From DASRAU01 sp035638075 (lineage in GTDB: Bacteria; Acidobacteriota; Polarisedimenticolia; Gp22-AA2): a stretch of DNA of 64,000 bases. Of the stretch, positions 1 to 7,246 are shown piece after piece. Each line of letters begins with the position of its first letter. Position 1 is the stretch's first letter. Under the pieces are notes generated by a model, which worked only from the letters and a program-made list of their open reading frames with translations, had not been told where the DNA came from and did not search any database. The stretch covers positions 1 to 64,000 of the forward strand of contig DASRAU010000021.1 in NCBI GenBank assembly GCA_035638075.1, written 5' to 3'. Both the position numbers and the translations under genes were made by a program.

Positions 1-253
1 CGCGAAAAGAGCTGGCACCGGGGCTTCGATGACGGTATCGAAGAGTTGTGTGGGCGGTCGGTCTCCCGTGGTTGCTCAGGGGGCACGGTGCCTCGCGCCG
101 TGTTGGCCGCGACACCGCAGCGTGCGCGAGGCTTCGGCGTCGCGCGCGCCTCAAGCACTCGTTGAGGTCGGAGAGGTGGGCCGGTGCTCGTTGAACCAGG
201 GTTGCCGAAGCCAGGTATGCACGCTGACGGCGCCACTCACGCTTCACGGCGTG
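1..253 (+). other. Left-edge partial cassette, coding content uncertain
   Basis: This is the 3' part of the cassette that ends at the first attC. An open frame enters from base 1 and stops at 163-165; its first residues (KSWHRGFDDGIEEL) look protein-like and could be the end of a truncated gene. A second frame, 29-259, ends exactly in the attC core, but its Arg/Pro/Cys-rich product resembles chance translation. A small hairpin (CCTCAA/TTGAGG) lies near 149-166. I cannot choose a gene here. Confidence 0.25.
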
Positions 254-346
254 CGCTAACTACTGCGTGCAGCTGACGGCGGGCCGGTTGGGCGTGGCAA
301 GTTCTACGGCGGCGTTGGCCCGCCGCAGCTGACGCATGCGTTAGGC
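254..346 (+). repeat. attC site 1 (93-bp type A)
   Basis: Left core CGCTAAC (254-260) and right core GTTAGGC (340-346) flank inverted arms, TGCAGCTGACGGCGGGCC on the left and GGCCCGCCGCAGCTGACGCA on the right. Length and loop match the other 93-bp sites, with small arm differences. Confidence 0.9.
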
Positions 347-382
347 GGACAAATTCATGCCGGTGCAGAAAGGCAGCGGAGT

Positions 383-796
383 ATGAGGCGCCCGAGCAGT
401 CTTCTTGGAATCGCAATGGTGGCCGTTGTTCTTGGTTGCTCTCAGAGGCCCAACGACCCCGAGGAACCCAACCCGCTGGCCAGGGCCATGTGTACTGCAG
501 ACTTGCGAGCTGCGGTCAGCGTTGAGGTGCGAGACATAACGACCGGGGAGCCTACGGCATGCGGGGCCAGTGCGGAGATTCGAGATGGTGACTACGTTGA
601 ACCGTTGACGGGCCAAGGCAGTTGCGCGACCACCCCGGAGACATTCTTGGAGGGGGCTTGGGAGCGTGCCGGCACGTACACAGTGACGATCCGAAAGGCG
701 GGTTATCGAGAGTGGGTTCGTAGCCAGGTCGTAGTGATTGCCGATCAGTGTCACGTTCAGACCGTGACTCTGCAGGCACTTCTCGAGCCGTCATGA
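383..796 (+). CDS. Cassette 1: small predicted lipoprotein
   Basis: This 137-residue protein has a basic N-terminus, a hydrophobic stretch and a lipobox-like VVLGC with the candidate lipidated Cys at residue 19, so it is probably exported and membrane anchored. The mature part contains VSVEVRDITTGEPTACGAS followed later by GTYTVTIRKAGYREW. This pattern of beta strands is what one sees in carboxypeptidase-regulatory or PEGA-like beta sandwiches; that assignment is inference. The ATG follows a GCGGAG motif and begins 36 bp after attC 1; the gene ends 37 bp before attC 2. No enzyme motif is visible and the function is unknown. Confidence 0.8.
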   Translation: MRRPSSLLGIAMVAVVLGCSQRPNDPEEPNPLARAMCTADLRAAVSVEVRDITTGEPTACGASAEIRDGDYVEPLTGQGSCATTPETFLEGAWERAGTYTVTIRKAGYREWVRSQVVVIADQCHVQTVTLQALLEPS

Positions 797-833
797 TCGT
801 TTCGTCGTATCGACCCAGCTATTTCGAGAGGCC

Positions 834-935
834 GCCTAACTACCGCATCAAGCTGACGGTCCGTCCCGTCACGTCGCTTGCAAAGAGCGCAAGCGTCGCG
901 CCGTGCCGGCCCGCAGCTTATGCGGAGCGTTGGGC
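834..935 (+). repeat. attC site 2 (102-bp type C)
   Basis: Left core GCCTAAC (834-840) pairs with right core GTTGGGC (929-935). The left arm TACCGCATCAAGCTGACGG differs from the 93-bp sites and reappears only in the hybrid site at 6525. A further hairpin, TTGCAAAGAGCGCAA, sits in the loop. Confidence 0.85.
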
Positions 936-944
936 GGAGTAGGG

Positions 945-1457
945 ATGAAGCAGCGAGTAGCCATCCGCACTCTCGGGAAGTACGTCGCCGCATGCCTGGT
1001 CGGGGCTTTGCTCCCGATGCTCGTGGGCCCCTTAGGCGTCACGGTCGTCCTCTGCCTGGCTTTGCTCGCAAGCTCGTGGTCGTGGCGTCTCCATCGTTCT
1101 GCACATGTGCTGATGCCGGTTGCCCTAGTCCTTCTAGTGACCGCCACCATGATCGTTGCGCAGCCGCTCAGGCGCTTGTACATGCATCAGGCTGTCAGCG
1201 ACCTTCCAAGCAATCCGGTCACTCTGGGGGAGCTTCAGGCTCTTCTGAAGGCACGCGGCATTCGTGTTCACTACCCTGAAGAGGTGCGTGACCGCGTGGT
1301 CACGTTGCCGAAGAGCACGCTTTCTCTGTCACAGCTGATGGCTAGCGTCAAGCGACAGACGGCTATCGAGCACAGTCCGGGTGACCTCTGCGGCACGAAC
1401 TTGCCGATGGTGAATTACCCGTCACGTATCAATATCCATGTGCCGAGGAAGGTGTAG
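945..1457 (+). CDS. Cassette 2: membrane-anchored protein with STN-like C-terminal region
   Basis: I place the start at ATG 945, after an AGTAGGG ribosome site and clear of attC 2, giving 170 residues; an in-frame upstream ATG at 903 lies inside attC 2. Two hydrophobic segments (about 10-34 and 50-66) are followed by a soluble tail. In that tail TLGELQALLKARGIRVHYP and VVTLPKSTLSLSQLMASVKR recall the short STN fold of secretins and TonB receptors, where a strand-helix unit is followed by a 'VTL...LxxxLxxLL' strand-helix unit. This resemblance is inferred by eye. The role is unknown. Confidence 0.7.
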   Translation: MKQRVAIRTLGKYVAACLVGALLPMLVGPLGVTVVLCLALLASSWSWRLHRSAHVLMPVALVLLVTATMIVAQPLRRLYMHQAVSDLPSNPVTLGELQALLKARGIRVHYPEEVRDRVVTLPKSTLSLSQLMASVKRQTAIEHSPGDLCGTNLPMVNYPSRINIHVPRKV

Positions 1458-1469
1458 TGTCCGCGACCC

Positions 1470-1562
1470 GCCCAACTACTGCATGCAGCGGACGGCGGGC
1501 CGGTTGGTCGGGGTAATTTCCACGGCGGCGCTGGCCGGCCGCCGCTGATGCATGCGTTAGCG
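1470..1562 (+). repeat. attC site 3 (93-bp type A)
   Basis: Cores GCCCAAC (1470-1476) and GTTAGCG (1556-1562). The arms GCATGCAGCGGACGGCGGGC and GGCCGGCCGCCGCTGATGCA are nearly identical to those of the sites at 2079, 2649, 3788, 5087 and 5653. Confidence 0.92.
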
Positions 1563-1571
1563 GGACCGGTC

Positions 1572-2084
1572 ATGTTTGAGCGGTTGTTCCGAAGGAAAAC
1601 CAAGAGACCCAACGCCGCGGTCGGCGACCTCCGCCGACATGCGCTCGAGGTGCAAGCTTCGGCGCTGGGGCTCGCGCCTACCGCTCGGTTACCGCATGTC
1701 TTCGGAGCAATAATGGAAACGGGTTATCCCGAAGCTGTGGCATCCTTGGTTGCGTTCGCTGACGGCTCAGTCAGTCTCTATTTCAGCAACGGTGGCGGCG
1801 TCATCGGTGCCGGCGGACACCAGGTAGTACGCGATGCTGCTGATGGCTTTCTCGAGGCAGCCGAGGCATGTTGCTCGCAGCTTCAAGCGGCCCCGGATGC
1901 GCCCCTGCCAGCCACGGGACGTACCAGGTTCTATGTTCGTACATTCGCCGGCACGGTTACGGCCGAGGTAGACGAGCAAGAGTTGGGTGAAGGTCATCAC
2001 TCGCTCTCACCGCTTTTTTATGCAGCCCATGAGGTCATTACACGAGTTCGCGAAGCCGGGTCAGGCGCTCCGGCGGCCCGCTAA
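1572..2084 (+). CDS. Cassette 3: hypothetical cytoplasmic protein
   Basis: I chose ATG 1572 (170 residues, MFERLFRRKTKRPN), just past attC 3; an in-frame ATG at 1548 lies within the attC arm and is probably not used. The N-terminus is strongly basic. There is no signal peptide or membrane segment. The body contains VASLVAFADGSVSLYFSNGG and a C-terminal helix (FYAAHEVITRVREAG). No catalytic motif is recognised. The TAA stop overlaps the left core of attC 4, typical of cassette genes. Confidence 0.72.
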   Translation: MFERLFRRKTKRPNAAVGDLRRHALEVQASALGLAPTARLPHVFGAIMETGYPEAVASLVAFADGSVSLYFSNGGGVIGAGGHQVVRDAADGFLEAAEACCSQLQAAPDAPLPATGRTRFYVRTFAGTVTAEVDEQELGEGHHSLSPLFYAAHEVITRVREAGSGAPAAR

Positions 2085-2171
2085 CTACTGCATTCAGCGG
2101 ACGGCGGGCCGGTTGTCCTCGATAATGTCCGCGGCGGCGCTGGCCGGCCGCCGCTGATGCATGCGTTAGCG
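2079..2171 (+). repeat. attC site 4 (93-bp type A)
   Basis: Cores CGCTAAC (2079-2085) and GTTAGCG (2165-2171), fully complementary to each other. The left arm reads GCATTCAGCGGACGGCGGGC; the right arm is identical to attC 3. Confidence 0.92.
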
Positions 2172-2183
2172 GGACAGAGTGAC

Positions 2184-2654
2184 ATGATGCGAGGTCGACC
2201 CAATCTCATCCTGATCGCCGTGTGGTTCGTGACTGTAGTTGTCTATGGCTACATCACCGTACGAGCGAAGCTTGCGCTTCCGCCAAGCGGCGATCTCTAT
2301 GCCAACACGTGGTCTTTCCAGGCGCTGTCGTTCGTCGCGTTCAAGCTCCCCGCTCTGGTAGCCCTCCTACTCGTCGTGTTGGCATTCCGGGTCCTGTTCT
2401 CGCGTGCACGTGCATCTCTGGTGAACCCGGGGGCCATTCGGCTGTTCCGAAGCACGGCGTTCGTAGGCATCATCCTCCTTGCTGGGTCACTCGCTCACTA
2501 CATCATGACGGCCACGGTCGAATGGAATCCGTGGTATCAACGCGAAGAGCAGCTGGTTCTCAGGTTCATGCTCGCTCGTCTACCGCTGCTCGCTGTCACC
2601 CTGTTGCTAGTTCTCGGCGGGGAGATTCGGTGGCTGAGGTCACGAGCCCGCTAA
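2184..2654 (+). CDS. Cassette 4: four-helix membrane protein
   Basis: This 156-residue protein begins MMRGRPNLILIAVW. Hydrophobic segments lie at about 8-26, 50-72, 91-110 and 126-146, with short charged loops (FSRARAS, WYQREEQ), so it is an integral inner-membrane protein with both termini probably on the same side. The start at 2184 lies just after the attC 4 right core; the longer frame from 2157 would begin inside the attC. The stop is embedded in the left core of attC 5. No family was recognised. Confidence 0.72.
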   Translation: MMRGRPNLILIAVWFVTVVVYGYITVRAKLALPPSGDLYANTWSFQALSFVAFKLPALVALLLVVLAFRVLFSRARASLVNPGAIRLFRSTAFVGIILLAGSLAHYIMTATVEWNPWYQREEQLVLRFMLARLPLLAVTLLLVLGGEIRWLRSRAR

Positions 2655-2741
2655 CTACTGCATTCAGCGGACGGCGGGCCGGTTGACCGGAGAAATTTCC
2701 ACGGCGGCGCTGGCCGGCCGCCGCTGATGCATGCGTTGGGC
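2649..2741 (+). repeat. attC site 5 (93-bp type A)
   Basis: Cores CGCTAAC (2649-2655) and GTTGGGC (2735-2741); here the two cores come from different variants and do not pair perfectly. Arms as in the other type A sites. Confidence 0.92.
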
Positions 2742-2750
2742 AGATGAAAT

Positions 2751-3209
2751 ATGAGCACTCAGGTCGTCAGTACAGACTTCTGGGAAGCCCAGCTACCGGA
2801 GGACTGGGTGCACAAGGAAGCTGAGCCAAGCCAAGAGGTGTATTTCGAGGCACCAGACCACACCGCGGGCGTCTACATCTCGACGTGGCGTATTGCGGAC
2901 GAGTCTCTTCAGAAGGCGCTTCAGACAACGCGAGCGGTCGAGCTGAAACACTTGCCTGCACCAAGGTCCGGCTTCTGGCAGGTGGTTTCCAGTACCCCAA
3001 TCGAAGACACACCCGAAATCGACGCGCGCGCTGAGTATTTCAACCGCGCAGACCAATATCGCATCGTGTCTCGCCTGCTCGGTCGGGGCGACAAGTACAT
3101 TCGCGTCACGTTCCACGACTACGGTTGCTCTGACCGCGCTCGGTCCGCTCGCCGGTCCGAACCCATAGTCGACTCTTTCATGCTTCGCGGGCAGTCGGTC
3201 ACGTGCTGA
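2751..3209 (+). CDS. Cassette 5: hypothetical soluble protein
   Basis: The 152-residue product starts MSTQVVSTDFWEAQLPEDW, 10 bp after attC 5, with no signal peptide. The order of segments (LPEDWVHKEA, then GVYISTWRI, then YRIVSRLLGRGDKYIRVTFH) resembles small alpha/beta proteins of the PsbP/Mog1/DUF1795 kind, in which an 'LPxxW' opening strand precedes a sheet. That is a weak fold-level guess. Two Cys occur near the C-terminus. It sits alone between attC 5 and attC 6. Confidence 0.7.
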   Translation: MSTQVVSTDFWEAQLPEDWVHKEAEPSQEVYFEAPDHTAGVYISTWRIADESLQKALQTTRAVELKHLPAPRSGFWQVVSSTPIEDTPEIDARAEYFNRADQYRIVSRLLGRGDKYIRVTFHDYGCSDRARSARRSEPIVDSFMLRGQSVTC

Positions 3210-3221
3210 TCCCACCGCACT

Positions 3222-3324
3222 GCCCAACTACGGCATGCAGCTGTCAGTCGGCGCGCCTTCGACGCGAGCATGGTTGCCCTTCCGTCGGTTGCGCGCCGCC
3301 TGCAGCTGATGCCGGGCGTTATGC
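3222..3324 (+). repeat. attC site 6 (103-bp type B)
   Basis: Cores GCCCAAC (3222-3228) and GTTATGC (3318-3324). The arms GCATGCAGCTGTCAGTCGGC and GCGCCGCCTGCAGCTGATGC define a second attC subfamily, shared only with the site at 4467. Confidence 0.9.
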
Positions 3325-3349
3325 GTATCCATAGAGTGAGGGGGGCCAC

Positions 3350-3760
3350 ATGAATCCGGATGCGCCAGCCCAATCTGCGGGTTTCAACTCACGCGCCGGC
3401 GAGGCCCGTCCGACCTTCGGTGACCTGGCACGCAACGCTTTGCGCTACTGGGAGCCTCGGCGTGTTTTGTACAACGCTGCGCTCTTCGCAGTCGTGCTTT
3501 ACGAGGTCTGGGCCGCCTGGCCAGCTTCGAAGGCCAATCTCACAGCTGACGTGCTCATCTTCTTCTTCATTTTGGCGGTGCTCGCGAATATCGCGTACTG
3601 CGGAGCCTATGCCGTGGACCTGTTCGTCCAGTTCTCGGGCGCGCGCAACTCGTGGCCACGGTGGCGCTGGTGCGTGCTCGCGGTCGGCATTGCGTTCGGG
3701 GCCGCGTTGACGCATTTCTGGGCCGCGGCGATTCTGTCCGGTACACCCAGCCATGGGTAA
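3350..3760 (+). CDS. Cassette 6: three-helix membrane protein
   Basis: This 136-residue protein starts at ATG 3350 behind a GAGGGGGG ribosome site. A polar N-terminus of about 36 residues (including RYWEPRRVLYN) is followed by hydrophobic segments at about 39-57, 67-94 and 106-128. The loop GARNSWPRWRW is Trp/Arg-rich. It is probably an inner-membrane protein of unknown role; no domain was recognised. It lies between attC 6 (type B) and attC 7 (type A). Confidence 0.72.
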   Translation: MNPDAPAQSAGFNSRAGEARPTFGDLARNALRYWEPRRVLYNAALFAVVLYEVWAAWPASKANLTADVLIFFFILAVLANIAYCGAYAVDLFVQFSGARNSWPRWRWCVLAVGIAFGAALTHFWAAAILSGTPSHG

Positions 3761-3787
3761 CTAGGCTGTGCCAATAGCGGCGAGAAC

Positions 3788-3880
3788 GCATAACTACTGC
3801 ATGCAGCGGACGGCGGGCCGGTTGGCCGGGGTAATTTCTGCGGCGGCGCTGGCCGGCCGCCGCTGATGCATGCGTTATAC
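3788..3880 (+). repeat. attC site 7 (93-bp type A)
   Basis: Cores GCATAAC (3788-3794) and GTTATAC (3874-3880); arms identical to attC 3 apart from the loop. Confidence 0.92.
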
Positions 3881-3896
3881 GGGCAGGAGCTGGTGC

Positions 3897-4472
3897 ATGA
3901 GTCGACATGTTGTCATCGTTGCATCCATCCTCGCCATGCTGTGCTTGGGCGCTGGTGCCTCGGACCAATGTCGGCCCGACCCCGTCGGGACATACGAGAT
4001 ATTGGTGTGCAAAGGGCCGTGCGATTTCGACTCGTCTACGAACGTGGTCGTCCGCGGAGTGCTGGTGCTAAGCGGCATGGCATTCACGCCTCAAGCTGTG
4101 AACGCCTTCAGTCCCGAGCCTTTCGAATACGCCTATTCCATGGGCGACGGTCCGAACGGCTGCTTCGTTGTCACGACGATCGTGAAAAACCAGACGTACG
4201 CCGGAATCATCGAGCTTGGTCTGACTTCTTGGTCTATGCCGGCAGACTTGCTCCAATTTGACATGTACACGTCTCCGGACGCTTGGCACGGGGTTAACGT
4301 GAAGCTGACGGCATTGGGCTTTGAAGGGTCCGGTGGCTCTGGCGGTGCGGGCGCAGCTGAGCCCCATCTGGGTCCCGACGTAGTGAAGGGTAGGCGCACC
4401 GGGGTAGCCAATCTTGGAGAGTGCGTCCGTGCATCAAGTGCGCGTCAGCGCAAGTCGCACGGTGCCGTATAA
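3897..4472 (+). CDS. Cassette 7: predicted secreted Cys-containing protein
   Basis: With the start at ATG 3897 (after GGGCAGGAGCTGGTGC) the product has 191 residues. The first 22 (MSRHVVIVASILAMLCLGAG) look like a signal peptide cleaved near GAS-DQ. The early mature part has closely spaced Cys (QCRPDP, VCKGPCDF). A Gly-rich linker (GSGGSGGAGAAEP) precedes a basic tail of about 40 residues that looks less protein-like and may be an extension acquired by a shifted stop. The TAA stop lies within the left core of attC 8. Function unknown. Confidence 0.68.
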   Translation: MSRHVVIVASILAMLCLGAGASDQCRPDPVGTYEILVCKGPCDFDSSTNVVVRGVLVLSGMAFTPQAVNAFSPEPFEYAYSMGDGPNGCFVVTTIVKNQTYAGIIELGLTSWSMPADLLQFDMYTSPDAWHGVNVKLTALGFEGSGGSGGAGAAEPHLGPDVVKGRRTGVANLGECVRASSARQRKSHGAV

Positions 4473-4569
4473 CTACGGCGTGCAGCTGTCAGTCGGCGCG
4501 CCTTCGGTCCGGACGCTTGCGCCCAGTCTTCGGTTACGCGCCGCCTGCAGCTGACGCCGGGCGTTGGGC
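4467..4569 (+). repeat. attC site 8 (103-bp type B)
   Basis: Cores GTATAAC (4467-4473) and GTTGGGC (4563-4569). Arms GCGTGCAGCTGTCAGTCGGC and GCGCCGCCTGCAGCTGACGC match attC 6; the central loop differs. Confidence 0.9.
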
Positions 4570-4590
4570 GCACTCAGAGTAGGGGCTGTT

Positions 4591-5070
4591 TTGAGGCTCA
4601 TCACAGTCCTGGCTCTCATTTCGACTCTCGCAGGCGGAAACATCGCCGCGGAGCAAGTGAGTTGCTGCGGGCCCTGTCCGTACCAAGTATGTATTCCGCT
4701 CAACGCTCCAGAACAAGTTTCCGACCTTGCTGATTTCTCTTCGTACCTGTTCCTGGGCAAGGTCGTGTCGTCCGAACTGGTTGGTTGCTGTGAGCGACAA
4801 GCAGACGTAACCTTTCGAGTCCTGAAAGCGTGGAAGGGTACCGCCAACAGTCCCATCGTCGTACGCACTGGGTTGCACTGTGACCACATGTTTCCATTCA
4901 TCGTTGGTGAGGCATACCTTCTGTCAGCGTCCGGGTCCGGCACGAAGGCAATTCCGGCAGCGCTCAATCTCTGCCAATTTCGACCTCTGACCGGTCCGGA
5001 AGCCGTTGTGCGGGGTCAGCTCTTGGACGCCTGGCGGCAGTCGGCAGCAACTCCGGGTCAACCGAAATGA
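4591..5070 (+). CDS. Cassette 8: secreted protein with TIMP/NTR-like domain
   Basis: The likely start is TTG 4591, preceded by AGTAGGGG, giving 159 residues; no ATG is available and the longer TTG frame begins in the attC core. A signal peptide (RLITVLALISTLAGGNIAA) is followed by a Cys cluster (CCGPCPYQVC). Then come SSYLFLGKVVSSE, ADVTFRVLKAWKG, IVVRTGLHCDHMFPFIVGE and AYLLSASG. This succession (a 'lFvGkV' strand, a 'vtFrVl..WKG' strand, then a Cys-containing strand and 'G..YLl.a') is what is seen in bacterial tissue-inhibitor-of-metalloprotease/netrin-like OB-fold domains. Most likely an extracytoplasmic binding protein; the target is unknown. Confidence 0.7.
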   Translation: MRLITVLALISTLAGGNIAAEQVSCCGPCPYQVCIPLNAPEQVSDLADFSSYLFLGKVVSSELVGCCERQADVTFRVLKAWKGTANSPIVVRTGLHCDHMFPFIVGEAYLLSASGSGTKAIPAALNLCQFRPLTGPEAVVRGQLLDAWRQSAATPGQPK

Positions 5071-5086
5071 GCCATAGTCACCCGGC

Positions 5087-5179
5087 GCCCAACTACTGCA
5101 TGCAGCGGACGGCGGGCCGGTTGGCCGGGGTAGTTTCTAGGGCGGCGTTGGCCCGCCGCCGCTGATGCATGCGTTAGAC
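5087..5179 (+). repeat. attC site 9 (93-bp type A)
   Basis: Cores GCCCAAC (5087-5093) and GTTAGAC (5173-5179). The right arm carries GGCCCGCCGCCGCTGATGCA, one of the minor arm variants. Confidence 0.92.
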
Positions 5180-5193
5180 GGTCATAGGCGCGG

Positions 5194-5625
5194 ATGATGA
5201 CTCGTACGATTCCATACGATCCTAACGTGCGAGCGCTCGTTGTGCTTTCGCTCATAGCCCTTCCCTGTGGTCTGATGATTATTCTTACGGCCCCGGCCTG
5301 GTCACGGTTTCACTTGTACTGCGCGTACATCGGTGCGGGCGGTTGGCTAGTTCTCACTCTGCGACGCCTGCTCTGGAAGCGGTATCTAGTTCTTGACGAC
5401 GAGACGATCAGCGTTCCATCGGGCCCTCTACGCTTACGCACCAAGCGCATCGTGCTTCGTGATATTCAACGTGTATGGGTTGTTCGCGCTGGACCAACCA
5501 ACATCCTGTGCGTTCGAACAAGCGACTCCAAGCTCGAAATACAAGACATCTTTCTGCCCAACGGCACCGTATTCCGAGAGCTTCATCAGCATCTTGAATC
5601 CTTCGCACCAGTAGCCCCATCATGA
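5194..5625 (+). CDS. Cassette 9: membrane protein with PH-like cytoplasmic domain
   Basis: This 143-residue protein has two hydrophobic segments, about 14-32 and 40-57, followed by RRLLWKRYLVLDDETISVPS and then strands such as RIVLRDIQRVWV, NILCVRTSD and KLEIQDIFL, and a C-terminal helix (FRELHQHLESF). Two helices followed by a 'y.ld.e.i........ipl.dI..v' sheet is the usual layout of bacterial PH-like membrane proteins. I infer that fold; the ligand and role are unknown. It lies between attC 9 and attC 10. Confidence 0.68.
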   Translation: MMTRTIPYDPNVRALVVLSLIALPCGLMIILTAPAWSRFHLYCAYIGAGGWLVLTLRRLLWKRYLVLDDETISVPSGPLRLRTKRIVLRDIQRVWVVRAGPTNILCVRTSDSKLEIQDIFLPNGTVFRELHQHLESFAPVAPS

Positions 5626-5652
5626 TTCGGGTGACGCGGTCTACCGGGTGCC

Positions 5653-5745
5653 GTCTAACTACTGCATTCAGCGGACGGCGGGCCGGGTGACCGGGGTAAT
5701 TCCTACGACGGTGCTGGCCGGCCGCCGCTGATGCATGCGTTAGCC
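5653..5745 (+). repeat. attC site 10 (93-bp type A)
   Basis: Cores GTCTAAC (5653-5659) and GTTAGCC (5739-5745). Arms as in the type A sites, with a GGCCGGGTGACCGGGG loop. Confidence 0.92.
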
Positions 5746-5773
5746 AGACTTCAGAGGGAGCCGGTGAATAAAT

Positions 5774-6520
5774 ATGCATGCACAAGGGCTATCGCCGCAC
5801 CTCCACGCTCGGGCAATTATCGTCATGGCGTGTCTCGTCGCCACTGGCGCCGGGGCTAGCAAGTCCCAGGGAGCCGACGAGGCTCTTCTCCTTAACGCAG
5901 CGGAGCAACTCCGCACGCGCGATCTCTCTGCCGCTCGAGCAACTCTCCATCCGCTGTGTCCTGGCGATCTCGACGATGCTGCTGCGGCGGCGAAGAAGGG
6001 AAGCATTCCGTGCCGTCTCATCGTCATCGCCGAAACCGAGACGAGAGGCACGCGCACGCCAGACAAGATTTCTCTCCTCTATTGGAATGTAGCTGACGAT
6101 GCGAGAAAAGAGGAGCGCTTTGTCCTGGCGAGGGCCCTCTTCAACGTAGCCATCGAACGCTATCCGGAAGAGCCCGAGAATTGGTACTCGCTCGGTATCG
6201 TAGAGCGCGACCTCGGACGATTCGCCGATTCGCGGCAGTCCCTGGGCCACGTGCTTGAGTTGAGACCCAGTCATCGCGATGCGCTCTACTGGACGGCGAC
6301 CGATCTCATGGACGAGGGCAAGTTCGACGAGTCGGTTGAAATCCTTGATCAGCTCATTGCGAGCGACGCCAAGGACGGCCGGTCCTGGTATCGCCGTGGA
6401 CAGGTTCGGGTGAAACAGGGAAAGTGTGCCGAAGCAGCCGCGGATCTTGAAAAGGCGCATGCGTTTAAAGTCGATCCGAAGATGATCAAGCAGCAACTCA
6501 AGAGTTGCGCGCAACAGTGA
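5774..6520 (+). CDS. Cassette 10: secreted TPR-repeat protein
   Basis: This is the longest cassette gene in the array (248 residues). The N-terminus (HARAIIVMACLVATGAGAS) is a probable signal peptide. From about residue 110 helical repeats follow: RFVLARALFNVAIERYPEEP, WYSLGIVERDLGRFADSRQS, ALYWTATDLMDEGKFDESVE and SWYRRGQVRVKQGKCAEAAA. These have the W/Y, G, Y/F and A spacing of tetratricopeptide repeats, probably for protein-protein contacts in the periplasm. The start follows a GAGGGAG motif by 13 bp, a little long. The stop precedes the hybrid attC 11 directly. Confidence 0.8.
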   Translation: MHAQGLSPHLHARAIIVMACLVATGAGASKSQGADEALLLNAAEQLRTRDLSAARATLHPLCPGDLDDAAAAAKKGSIPCRLIVIAETETRGTRTPDKISLLYWNVADDARKEERFVLARALFNVAIERYPEEPENWYSLGIVERDLGRFADSRQSLGHVLELRPSHRDALYWTATDLMDEGKFDESVEILDQLIASDAKDGRSWYRRGQVRVKQGKCAEAAADLEKAHAFKVDPKMIKQQLKSCAQQ

Positions 6521-6524
6521 CGCT

Positions 6525-6648
6525 GGCTAACTACCGCATCAAGCTGACGGTGGATCTTCCCTCGATAAAGTAGACACTTCCACCTAACTGAGGGAGGTGT
6601 CGGATGGGCCGATCGGGTGGCCGGCCGCCGCTGATGCATGCGTTAAGC
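6525..6648 (+). repeat. attC site 11: hybrid attC interrupted by IS-like DNA (124 bp)
   Basis: The left end GGCTAACTACCGCATCAAGC matches attC 2 (type C), while the right end GGCCGGCCGCCGCTGATGCA with core GTTAAGC (6642-6648) matches type A. The 60-odd bp between them (about 6551-6614) match neither and contain a 9-bp stem, GACACTTCC (6573-6581) with GGAGGTGTC (6593-6601). The two arms no longer pair fully, so recombination activity is doubtful. Confidence 0.75.
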
Positions 6649-6718
6649 CGACGGCGCGGTTTCTGACCTTGATCATTCACGGTTTCTTGCGGCCATCGTT
6701 CTCGACAAGGAGCGCTCC

Positions 6719-7183
6719 ATGAAACGAGTGTCCATCGTCGCTGCAATCGTACTGTGGACAGCCTCTGCTGCCGTCGCGCAGAAACCGAGCGGACAGACGT
6801 CCGACACCGCAAACGCGGAGCAGGCTGTTCGTCAACAGGACGAGCAGCGGATTCACGCGCAGATCAGCGCCGATGCGAACGCGCTTCAGCGGATCTACGC
6901 AGACGACTTTATCGGCATCGGCCCAACCGGCGTCGTGCGGAACAAGGCACAGGTCATCGCCGACTTCACATCGCACGAGCTGACGTACCAATCGATCACC
7001 ACCGCTGACGTTCGCGTGCGGATCTATGACAACACCGCCGTGGAAACCGGCCGCTCGACGATGATCGGACGAGACAAAGGTAAAGACGTTCCGCGCGACA
7101 ATCGCTTCACGCGCGTGTGGGTCCTGAAGGAAGGACGTTGGCAGCTGGTGGCCAATCACTATTCACCGATGACCGCCCCGTAG
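6719..7183 (+). CDS. Cassette 11: secreted NTF2-like (DUF4440/SnoaL) protein
   Basis: This 154-residue protein has a clear signal peptide (MKRVSIVAAIVLWTASAAVA, cleavage near AVAQ) and starts behind AAGGAGCG. The mature domain shows the DUF4440/SnoaL-like cone fold: an N-terminal helix (QAVRQQDEQRIHAQISADAN), LQRIYADDFIGIGPTGVVRN, a middle region with VRIYDNTAVETGRSTM, and a closing strand FTRVWVLKEGRWQLVANHYS. In this superfamily the pocket often binds small ligands, but none can be named. The neighbouring chromosomal gene at 7590 encodes the same general fold. Confidence 0.82.
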   Translation: MKRVSIVAAIVLWTASAAVAQKPSGQTSDTANAEQAVRQQDEQRIHAQISADANALQRIYADDFIGIGPTGVVRNKAQVIADFTSHELTYQSITTADVRVRIYDNTAVETGRSTMIGRDKGKDVPRDNRFTRVWVLKEGRWQLVANHYSPMTAP

Positions 7184-7246
7184 CGATCGCGTTGACGGCT
7201 GGCAAATCGAGGCCGTCATCGAGGCGGCTGAGGCATCAGCCGGCTG

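Noticed and set aside
29..259. 76-codon frame at the left edge ending in attC 1
   Set aside because: The stop position fits a cassette gene, but composition (Arg, Pro, Ser, Cys) and lack of a ribosome site suggest chance; another frame entering from base 1 is equally plausible.
254..6648. Regularly spaced repeats considered as a CRISPR array
   Set aside because: Repeats are about 93-124 bp, imperfectly palindromic and separated by roughly 460-870 bp with a gene in each interval; this is attC/cassette structure.
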